Part shown: positions 55,866-64,000 of the stretch, in pieces
Layout: the number at the start of each line of letters is the position of its first letter
Position numbering within the stretch: the stretch's first letter is position 1
Assembly: GCA_963922205.1 (NCBI GenBank)
Contig: CAWUHX010000204.1
Span: forward strand, 558,001 to 622,000
DNA length: 64,000 bases
DNA from: Romanomermis culicivorax
Taxonomy: Eukaryota; Nematoda; Enoplea; Mermithida; Mermithidae
Direction: 5' to 3'
Program-made: the position numbers and the translations under genes
Notes under the pieces: model-generated
What the model was told of the DNA's origin: nothing
The model's database searches: none
The model's input: only the letters and a program-made list of their open reading frames with translations

Positions 55866-56031
55866 TATATAGTCTGTTTTTTGTAAAATGCTTCCAAATA
55901 GAAAAGTCAGTATGCTTACAAATTTCCAGTCCTACATAATATTTTGTTTATCAGAAAACCAGAAAAATCTGAAATACTACTTGCTTTCCACTTTCATTAT
56001 TTGGAAGCATTTTAAGAAAAACAGACTATAA
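55866..56031. mobile_element. Complete short TATAGTCTG-family MITE nested in the pogo-like element
   Basis: Inverted ends of about 35 bp: TATAGTCTGTTTTTTGTAAA at left, and the complement TATAGTCTGTTTTTCTTAAA at right, with AATGCTTCCAAATA continuing both. Between them AGTATGCTTACAAATTTCCA. The clearest copy for defining the family. Confidence 0.85.
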
Positions 56032-56080
56032 GTACCTATAGTTGTGTATTCGATTCGTAGGGTAGATATTATGTAATAAC

Positions 56081-56335
56081 ATGTTCCTCAGGTTATGTTT
56101 ATACTGTAACTTTGTTTTTGCGAATTTATTGGGATCAGCTTATTTTCGAATTTTTTTGAAATTTGCAATGTTGAATTCTGAAGTTGTTGATTGCATTACT
56201 TGTTTACAACCCGGAAAAGGCTGTGAAGAGGGGTTGAAGCTGCCAAAAGTGTCATCCGATTCGAACGATGAAGATTCAAATACAGTTTCAGATGACGATG
56301 AAAATTTGTTTTCCTCTGATAGTGATGGAATATGA
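56081..56335 (+). pseudogene. C-terminal fragment of a pogo-like transposase
   Basis: An 84-residue frame ends in an acidic Asp/Ser tail (SDSNDEDSN, SDDDENLFSS). Acidic tails are common at the end of pogo/CENP-B-type transposases; the catalytic part is absent. The call rests on position inside the TA-flanked element. Confidence 0.5.
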
Positions 56336-56477
56336 GTTATAAAACTTTTAATTGATAAAATTTGGAAGTTGACAGGAAAATTGATTTGAAAACTTAAGCG
56401 CCCCCACTCATTTAAACGCCTTCACCACGACCAACTTGGAACAACAAACGCTCAGGGGGTTAATTCGGGTAATACGG

Positions 56478-57078
56478 TAGATCTGAATGAGGTCAATCGA
56501 TTGATAACCAATTTAATGCGTTTTGGAAGCTAGAAATTCCGGTTCACCTTGAAAAGTAATTATTTAGTTCGGGTCAAACACTTTCTGGCTAAGGTAAAAC
56601 GTTCTATCCCCGCCCTCCACGTTAGTGTTTGAACCATGCGTGCATGCGTTATACTAACAGTTGGTCAGTCGACAGATGATTTTCACAGTAGTTATTTCTA
56701 TCGTTACACAATGATGTATTGGTCAACTAAAAATTTCGAATGAAACAGCTATTTGTTCTAAATTTTGGAGGAAGATATACTTCATCAGAATTTCAACGAT
56801 TTCTTTGAACAATTCTAAATAGAGAAAAAATAATGACGTTCATATTAGGGCTAAAATCTCTCGATAGCAAATGAATCTGCGCCTTGCTGACCGACAATTT
56901 TCTTCAACAATATGAAATGAGACAGAACAAGGCGTTTTTTAAATTTTAAATTGCGAATTTCCATAAACATAGTTGGATTTTTCTGTCATATTACTCTTCC
57001 TGAGATTTCTATCTTGTATAAAATTTAAAATTCAAGGAAAAATGCGATTAAGATATTAGCGATAGTTCTTTTTGAGCA
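56478..57078. other. Spacer before the retroelement
   Basis: No gene seen. No LTR start could be placed here. Confidence 0.4.
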
Positions 57079-57495
57079 CTTGAAAATTACAGTGACAGCA
57101 TCGAACCACTAGAATTTGTTGGATGGTGGCCAGCAGTCCACACCATCCCCCGTGCTGTCGAACAGGCTAGTCCGATTTCCCAGCCTGCGCCAGCCATTGC
57201 CGCATTACTGCCAATGACGACGATGAGTGTTCAAATGCTGTCGGCCATTGCCCAGCAACTGCCTTCCGTCGTCACAACCAGTTCCCTATGCATTGCGGCC
57301 AATGCCTTCGGAGAAATACTGTGTCCAGTCAATGACAAAATCAGCATCATTGAGGCGTCCCCTTTCCTGTCGGCCACCACTCTGTGGTCCCTGAAGATTG
57401 GCATTCTTCGCGAAATCCACCCACATGGGGGCCTGGTCCTGGACTTCCCCAGTGAAGAGGCGATATCGTCCGATGGCGATGATGATGAAGAATAA
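57079..57495 (+). CDS. Unrecognised frame with acidic tail at the start of the element
   Basis: Open from ~57079, about 139 residues, with Pro/Ala-rich middle (QPAPAIAALLP) and an end rich in Asp/Glu (SSDGDDDEE). A 14-C run follows at 57497-57510 and an AATAAA at ~57576. It could be the end of an upstream polyprotein, or a gag remnant; no zinc knuckle or capsid motif is visible. The AATAAA could mark an R region of an LTR. Confidence 0.35.
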   Translation, partial: LENYSDSIEPLEFVGWWPAVHTIPRAVEQASPISQPAPAIAALLPMTTMSVQMLSAIAQQLPSVVTTSSLCIAANAFGEILCPVNDKISIIEASPFLSATTLWSLKIGILREIHPHGGLVLDFPSEEAISSDGDDDEE

Positions 57496-57611
57496 ACCCC
57501 CCCCCCCCCCACTGGGCCGATACTGTTAATTTCGGTGAAAATTTGCAGACAATGTTTGTAAATTTATTTTACACAATAAACTGAACCTTTGTAAGATTAC
57601 TGTTCTTAGGA

Positions 57612-59275
57612 ATGAGCTCTGCAGTACTTACCACTCAGTACCAATTTTGTGGTCTTTCAAGAAGTGGTTACCCACTTGAGCTACCTCAAAAAGTAGAGTG
57701 TAAACCACCAAAATCTTCATGGAGTCCAGGACGCATGAATGTCACAGTATATGTTCCTAGTTATGATTCAATTACTACATCAGCATGGAAAAACACATTG
57801 CACAACCACAAAGTCAGCACCAACACTGGTTTCTTTGGATCTAGGGGCATTACTGCAGACATCATTACTACTCAGCATCTAGTGCCTGCAGCTTGCACAC
57901 TAGCGCATTGCACTAAGATGTTTGGTTCACAAAAGCTTGTGGATATCCATCCTGGCTTTTGTAGCACAAACCAAACATTGAAAGTGATGTACAAATGGAG
58001 CTGCAGTGACATCTGCAAGACAGTGACTAATCTCTTCATCGAAGAGGGACAAATCGCTTCATGGGATGGCACTACGGCCCTAAGTACCTAGGAGATGTAG
58101 GTGGATGCAGTCCCACTGCAGGTTAATGCACTACCCTTGATGGGGTCATTGTTTGGCCTGCTACAAATTTCACAGCACAGTGTCATTATCGCCCTCAGTG
58201 AAACTCATCTGTATCAGGGAACCATGTCATCATCCATGATCTTCAGGTTGCCCTCAAGATCTGGGGAAACTCCTGTGTCTTCCAGTTGTGTCCCAAACTA
58301 CATTCAACTACAATTCAGATGGATCAGGATCTCTTCCTATGCATCAATGGGAAATTTAATTTGACCTAGAGAATGTTCGGATTGGCGAAGGACTCACGTC
58401 CTGACCCTGTCAATACCAAACTGAACTATTTGGCTCAGCAGATCAAGGAATTGGAAATTAACAATTTTCGATTCATGTGGCTTGAGCTTTGCTCTCACAC
58501 TCAATGCTACCTTGATCTGACTTGGCAGTTGCTTCACTTTGACCCTACCTTGGGTGCCCAGGCATTCCTTCAGAGGAATGACCTGACAGCGGAATTCACA
58601 GGTGATGCACTGATGATATGGCCATGTCAAAAAGTCAATGCCACATATGTCTACCACTTGTACTGGGTGGGAAACATCTGCTACAGGTATCTTGCTTTGC
58701 AGATTGGCAGTACCATTTACTTTGCCACCCCCGGTGGCCCAGATCTCATTAATGTTAGCCCAAAAGTGCTGTGTGATCACCACTTTACAGGGATTTTTCG
58801 GAATCACTCGGGCTGGTTTACTGAGTCCGGTATGGTCCATGTGAGCCACATCCCACTGGAACTCTTCTAGAAGCAGCCCTTTAACGTCACTCACTTTGAG
58901 ACTCCTGCGCTGTTCCACAACCAGTTGGTGATGACCCCTTCAAGTTCTGCTTTCTCTAAACAGTATGTTTACAAGACTGAACAAATTGAAGCAGTTTTAA
59001 ACTGGCTGGTAAACTTTACTGCTGGTCTATCCCTGCAACCAGATGCTCTCTATCAGCCTTTTGCAGGGGTAGGAACTGACATCAAGGCCTCTTTGGAAGG
59101 TATTGGTTTGGCAGCAAACCATGTGATTACTGAACAACAACACAACCTCATTCAGGGCTTGCAGTCTGTCTTGAGTGGACTGGTTCAATTGATCTTTAAC
59201 ACCTTTGTCACCCTGGCAGTGCTGGCTGGTACTGGATATTTAGCTTACCTTGGCATATCCTACTATCTCAGCTAG
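57612..59275 (+). pseudogene. Envelope glycoprotein-like region (broken)
   Basis: Frames 57612-58091, 58101-58364 (partly the wrong frame), 58373-58870 and 58925-59275 are pieces of one Cys-rich protein with Asn-X-Thr/Ser sites. Near the end, a hydrophobic segment (LVQLIFNTFVTLAVLAGTG) fits a membrane anchor with a very short cytoplasmic tail. The first piece has FFGSRGI and spaced cysteines. The closest type I can suggest is the glycoprotein of chuvirus-like negative-strand viruses, known to be captured by invertebrate retroelements; this is a family-level impression only. At least three breaks: stops at ~58090, ~58365 and ~58869, and frame changes. Non-functional as it stands. Confidence 0.55.
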
Positions 59276-59320
59276 GGCCTGGGGAAAAAGGAGGTTTGGT
59301 TTATTAGTTGCTATTCCCCA

Positions 59321-59800
59321 TTGGGTCTTTTCCCCAAAGTCCAATGCTGGGTTGGTTTTCACTATGTGCAAAAGGACATACCATCCCAGCTAGATCAAAT
59401 CACTCTGTGTTTTGTCCCACTGATCGATGTCAAGGAAACTCCTGCTTTCCTTGATACTGGTTGCCCGTGGACTATCATTAGCCAACATCTTCACAAGGCT
59501 TTGGTTAAAGAGAGTCCAAAAGCAGCAATGGCATTCCAGCAACATCTCAACTTTAATCCATTGATGAGTATCAATGGTAAAATGGTTCATACCCTTCTTT
59601 GGGGACCCTATGAAATCATGTTGCCCTGCAATGGCCAGCCAAATAGGAGGATTGATGTACATCTCCATGTTGCAAGACTACGTCTCCCTTCTGGGCACCA
59701 GTTGATTTGATACTTGGACTGGACTTTCTTGAACAATTCAAGAACATTATGTTTGATTACCAACATAATAATTGTCAGTTGAAGGTGGTAGAACTACCCC
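59321..59800 (+). pseudogene. Retropepsin-like protease domain 1
   Basis: DTG active-site motif (AFLDTGCPW) at 59453-59461. ILGLDFL, the usual second landmark of retropepsins, follows in another frame from ~59707, so a frameshift or stop lies at ~59708. Expected role: polyprotein cleavage. Confidence 0.72.
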
Positions 59801-60386
59801 TTCTCCTAACAATGACACAGATTGACCAGATCGAACCCTGGAGGGAGAACTCATGTTCACTATCAAGGGCCTCATACAGGTCTGGATCCTGATCGCAGTC
59901 CAGGACTTTGTCCATCTCTCGGCCACACTCACGGGCATCCTCAGTCGCCTCATCACATAGGTCAACTTGGGGAAACTGGACCTCTTCCAGGCCTGCAAGT
60001 GGTCATTCAATGGCTATGCAAGAGTCGAGTTGTCCTCAACACCTGCCTGGAAACTCTCCAGTTACACTGTAAAAGGGCCGGTTCTGTCGGCCAAGTGATT
60101 CAGATGCCCCTATATCACCCCTGTTGAAAGTGCCACCACTATCCGATACAGAGATTGAATCACTAGGAGCTACCCAGAGCCCAGGGGAGCTATTGGACCA
60201 TGTACTCACAATACAGTTCTTCCCCCTCCATGGGACAACCCCCAAACATCCATCAGTTATGCTCTGGTGGGTCTACTTCATTGGACCGGGTGGCCGATTC
60301 CGAGGCAAACTGATACACTGGAGAATAGCCTCAGTCATACCACATCTGATCCAGATCATGTGGTATCAGCCTTCTACCCCACTGAA

Positions 60387-60719
60387 ATGAAGACCCCTCA
60401 TATCAGAGTTCTCCTGAACAATAGGGTGGAAACCAAGATGCTGGTCAACACAGGAGCTGTTTTCCCACTCCTGGACCACAAGTTGGTGGTCAAACTGCCG
60501 GACTTGGTGATCACACAGACTAGGGCTCGCCCCATAGCTGCCAATGGGTCTCGGATCCTTCTACTAGATGCGGCCTATGTCATGGTGATGGTGGCTGATG
60601 TCTCTCAATGGATTCAGGACCAAATACAGGAGAACTGTTCAGCTGAACTAGTCCTTGGAACCAACTTCCTAGGATGGTTCAATTCTGTTAGCTTAAACTG
60701 GGAGAAATCCTTTCTCTAG
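60387..60719 (+). pseudogene. Retropepsin-like domain 2, Asp to Asn
   Basis: MLVNTGAVFPLL at ~60434-60470 replaces the DTG motif by NTG. LVLGTNFL and a following FNSVSLNW fit the C-terminal landmarks of a retropepsin. An inactive second copy or a dUTPase/clan-AA-like spacer are alternatives. About 600 bp of frame-broken linker separates it from domain 1. Confidence 0.6.
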
Positions 60720-60896
60720 TTCAAGGACTGCAAAGTCCCATGTGATGGTCTCATTCACAAGCGGCTTTCTGCCCTTGGTGCTTTACCCTTGCAGGAACTA
60801 GTTGTACTAGAACCATGCTTGCTGACGCCATTTACTGCTCCTGTACCATAAATGTATACAAATGTACCAGAGGTAGCTTTCTTCCCTTAGTGCGTC

Positions 60897-61088
60897 ATGG
60901 GAACTCATAGCAGCATTTACTTTGCTGGCAGTGTGAGTACCTTGGCTAACGGTCCAATACCCTTAGAGGTAGTTAACCAGAATACACATTCTGTGGTTCT
61001 CTACCCGCACATGACCATCAGTGATGTGCAGACGCACACTGATCTCTCACAGAGATCAGAGGTCGAACCAAACTTAGTCCGTGACTGA
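60897..61088 (+). pseudogene. Protease-RT linker
   Basis: Pattern IPLEVVNQNTHSVVLYPHMTI is like the beta-rich linker between protease and RT in gypsy pol proteins. Ends in a stop at 61086; the next frame picks up with the RT domain. Confidence 0.5.
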
Positions 61089-62128
61089 AAGTGGGTTGAA
61101 TCCAATGCTGTGATATCATCTGATATTTCCTCACAGGACCGGGCAGCATTGATTGACCTACTGGTCGCATACACTGACCTCTATGCCATAGATGAGAAGG
61201 ACACAGGTTCTACTGATCTTGTGCAGCACAAAATCAGCGCGGGTGACGCCCACCCAGTCTGCTGGTTTCCTTATCGGACCTCACCTAAGGAGAAGGACCT
61301 CATCATGCAGGAAGTCAGGGCCCTACAGGAGAAAGGTATTATCCAGGGGAGCATGTCGCCCTGGGCTACTAATACCATCCTGGTGTGCAAAAAGAACCGT
61401 TCACACCATATGTGTGTTGACTTTCGGGGCCTTAAGGAGGTCACAAAAAAGGATGTCTACCCCCTCCCACGGATAGATGACATCCTCGACACACTCAAGG
61501 GTATGGAGTACTTTACTACCCTTGATCAGGCTATGCCTACTGGTCAATACCGATTGCCGAGGCAGACAAAGAAAAGATGGCATTCAATACGCCCATTGAA
61601 CTTTACAAGTTCAATTATCTGCCTTTTGGTCTATGGAACGCCCCTGGGATGTTCCAACATCTCATGGACCTGCTCCTTATGGGAATACAGTGGCATACAG
61701 CATTGACCTATCTTGACGACATCTTGGTGCTCAGCAATTCCCACACCCAGATGCTTGAGCCCCTGATGGACGTAATCTCTCATCTTCGTCAAGGTGGAAT
61801 GAAGCTCAGACTGAGCAAGTGCAAATTCTTGCACTCTGAGGTGGAATATCTAGGCTATCGCATCTCACAGAGTGGCCTGGAACCAGACAAAGTCAAACTG
61901 GCTGCCATCCAGAATCTACCCATTCCAGAGAAAGCCAAAGGCATCAAGTCCTTTCTTGGCCTCATGTCTTATTACAGGCGTTTCATCCCTGGTTGTGCTT
62001 GGCTCAGCAAGCTGCTAACCATGCTCATACAGAAGGAAATTACTTTCCTTCGGTCAAAACCTCACCAGGAGGTGTTCAATCAAACTCTGACAATTGCTGA
62101 CAAACCCCCCTATTCTGCACCATCTGGA
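61089..62128 (+). pseudogene. Reverse transcriptase domain (frameshifted)
   Basis: Piece 1 (to ~61543) has SPWATNTILVCKKN, MCVDFRGLKEVTKKDVYPLP and YFTTLDQ. Piece 2 (from ~61545 in another frame) has EKMAFNTP, LPFGLWNAPGMFQ, catalytic YLDDILV at ~61709-61729 and the thumb LGYRISQSGL, FLGLMSYYRRFIP. Motif order is complete; only the frameshift near 61543 breaks it. Closest type: Ty3/gypsy. Confidence 0.85.
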
Positions 62129-62509
62129 CTTTACGAAATCCTTCATCCTCCAGACCGATGCAAGTATTTCAGGAATAAGAGGAGTTTTAAGCCAGTTAGA
62201 CGATATAATGGACAGAATCATCCTGTCACATATGCCAGTCGAGGGTTAACAGCAGCTGAGAATAACTACTCTATCATGGAGTTGGAAACTCTCACTGTTG
62301 TCCATTTTGTCAAGGACTATGGATCATACCTCTTTCAACATGAGGTGGTTGTAGAGACTGACCATATGGCGGTCAAAGCATTGTTGGAGAAACCTAACCC
62401 CTCTGCTCGGATCACTCAATGGGGATTCCCACTCACCGAATTCAAACTGACAATTTGGCAGCAGAAAGGTTGGTCTAACAGTAATGCTGACGCATTATTG
62501 CGCCTATAG
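62129..62509 (+). pseudogene. RNase H domain (frameshifted)
   Basis: LQTDASISGIRGVLSQLDD is read in a different frame (~62146-62210) from the rest. The later part HPVTYASRGLTAAENNYS, ELETL and TDHMAVKALL lies in the RT frame. NADALLRL closes the domain, with a stop at 62507. At least two frameshifts (~62140 and ~62210). Confidence 0.82.
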
Positions 62510-62639
62510 AATCCTACTTCTCTCACTGGTCAGAGTATTAGAGTATTGACAATACTCCCCTTTACAGGCCTGAGAGACATGTGATGATGATCCCCGATGG
62601 TGTGCAGCACCTGGTGAAATCAGAGACTTATGCTTAGAT

Positions 62640-63500
62640 ATTGACTGGTGTGCAGCACCATGATTTTCTTGCAGCTCAATTTGAGGATCTGGATCTAGCC
62701 TTCATTCTTAGATCACTAAAACCCTACTATCAGAATTATGTTGATGGCTACTACCTGTTGATAACATCCTTCAGAAGTGGACAGGCGGGTCCAACAAAAT
62801 TGTCATACCTAGATCCATGGTTACTACCATTATTGAGGCTTATCATAATGACATCCTGGCTGGAAACTTTGGTGCTAAACGTACTGCCTGGCTCATAGCT
62901 CGCAGGTAAGACTGGCCTTCCTTCAGTCTGGACATCAAGTCCTTTTGTCAGCGGTGTGATCTTTGCCAACCAAATAAGCCTGCTCAAGAAAAGACCCAAG
63001 CAGCGCTGAAACATATTACCATTTTTGGTTCATTTAACTAGGTATGAGTCAACTGTATGGGACCCATGACCACTTGTGAGGCTGGCAACCATTTTATTGT
63101 AGTCTTCATTGACTACTTTACAAAATGGGTTGAAGCTTTTGCTACTCGAGATATCACTGCACAAACCATAGCCCAACTTTTTGTCACGCAAATTGTCTGC
63201 CAGCACGGGGCATGGCAGATTCTTCAGTCTGATTGTGGCACTGATTTCACATCAAAACTGATGGCCAAAATCACTGCCATGTTCAACTAAGAAAATCCAC
63301 TCCACTGCTTATCATCCGATGACAAATGATGAAGTGGAAAGAGCTAATCAAATGCTAGCTACAGGTATGTATGTTCATGAAGGTCATACAGATTGGGATG
63401 AAAACCTGCCGTATTCTGTGTTTTTCCATCAACATTAGCATGAATGAGTCCACAGGGTGTTTGCCCTTTGAACTCATGTACAGTCACAGGCCCATGCTTC
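62640..63500 (+). pseudogene. Integrase: zinc-binding and catalytic core pieces
   Basis: Zinc finger part (~62830-63010): AYHNDILAGNFGAKRTAWL with CQRCDLCQPNKPA. Core (63057-63290): FIDYFTKWVEAF (first Asp) and LQSDCGTDFTSKL (second Asp), then a stop at 63288. The Glu piece TAYHPMTNDEVERAN is in another frame at ~63303-63345. DDE triad residues are thus all present but not in one frame. Confidence 0.8.
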
Positions 63501-64000
63501 CTGTTGATGCAGCCCTCTTATTCAACCCTCCGGTTCATATCATTGATGTATTTATGTATGGTATGGAGGTCAAACACCATTTCACAAATGCCTTGACCTT
63601 GATCCAGAGTCGGATGGAGAAATCACAGGTAGCTTATGCTCGGTCTTATGACTGCATGGCATGAGATGTCTCATACAAAGTCGGGGACAAAGTGCTCAGA
63701 CAGTCATTATCCAGAAAATGTGGCCTCACCCTTAAATTGTTGCCCATTTACAATGGGCCCTATTTTGTCATGGATGTGACATATCCTAATGTCACCATTT
63801 GTCTTGAGACAGATCAAGAAAATACTGTGCATGTAAATCAGCTTCAATGCTACATGTCACCTGATTTGCCCAGTGAAGCAGAAGAATTACCTTCCACTTC
63901 ACAGGCCCTCGAGTTGGCACCCTTGTTGATGTCATCAACAAGTAGGGACTTTACACCAATTCCAATTGACCCACATCTTGATGCCGAGGTCTCTGACCCC
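63400..64000 (+). pseudogene. Integrase C-terminal part with GPY-type motif, runs off the window
   Basis: STGCLPFELMYSHRPMLPVD, then after a stop at ~63662 VSYKVGDKVLRQ and YNGPYFVMDVTYPNVT, a GPY/F-type module, and an acidic/Pro-rich tail to the window edge. The 3' LTR, if any, is outside. Confidence 0.7.

Larger units (their letters stand above)
55780..56477 (+). mobile_element. 698-bp pogo/Tc1-type element remnant with TA target duplication
   Basis: Ends CCGTATTACCCTAATTAACC and CCGTATTACCCGAATTAACC (complement of right) agree at 19 of 20 positions, with TA outside both. It carries the C-terminal end of a transposase-like frame and a nested MITE. Confidence 0.88.
57079..64000 (+). mobile_element. 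Decayed Ty3/gypsy-like element with an envelope-like region upstream of pol
   Basis: Order on the + strand: a Pro/acidic frame, an envelope-glycoprotein-like region, retropepsin, second retropepsin-like domain, reverse transcriptase, RNase H, integrase, GPY-type end. RT-RNaseH-IN order is that of Ty3/gypsy (Metaviridae) and vertebrate-type retroviruses; in these env normally follows pol. Several frameshifts and stops. The right end lies beyond the window, and no LTR pair, primer site or gag with a zinc knuckle was identified. The region looks more GC-rich than the rest. Confidence 0.75.

Noticed and set aside
58394-58918. 174-residue minus-strand frame opposite the envelope-like region
   Set aside because: Antisense shadow of the + strand frame, without family features.

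Overview
This window is eukaryotic and very probably from a nematode. Genes are split by long AT-rich introns with GT..AG borders. Two genes match the nematode Sra/Sre-type chemoreceptor pattern. Degenerate arrays of TTAGGC, the hexamer of nematode telomeres, recur between genes. The species cannot be fixed from sequence alone; the large, repeat-filled introns argue against a compact Caenorhabditis-like genome, and an enoplean (mermithid or dorylaimid type) is only a guess. Most of the window is AT-rich, while the last ~7 kb (a retroelement) looks clearly more GC-rich.

The host genes form two tandem pairs, all on the + strand. Pair 1 is two three-exon seven-transmembrane receptors (5214-10577 and 22005-26399). 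Their exon-intron phases are identical, first exons are equal in length (373 nt), and a short C-terminal signature is shared. Pair 2 is two five-exon genes encoding a signal peptide, a PAN/apple-like six-cysteine domain and a trypsin-fold domain (29797-43152 and 48530-55221). Exons 2 and 3 are 286 and 257 nt in both. I reconstructed these models by matching splice phases between paralogues; all four sum to an intact reading frame. The first protease keeps His/Asp/Ser. The second has Asp102 to Asn, Gly193 to Ser and a degraded activation site, so it is probably a secreted pseudoprotease.

The rest is mainly mobile DNA. It includes fold-back elements, hAT-type and pogo/mariner-type miniature elements with target duplications, a dispersed TATAGTCTG-ended MITE family, and GC-rich inverted-repeat MITEs (one ends 41 bp before the second receptor's ATG). 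A large non-coding element carrying ~97-bp tandem repeats occurs three times. There are also a decayed L1-like LINE, a decayed hAT transposase and a tRNA-like cloverleaf.

From about 57 kb to the window end lies a decayed Ty3/gypsy-like element in an unusual order: an envelope-glycoprotein-like region comes first, then two retropepsin-like domains, reverse transcriptase, RNase H, integrase and a GPY-type C-terminus. It is broken by several frameshifts and stops and continues past the window. Together with the pseudoprotease it is the most unusual content here.
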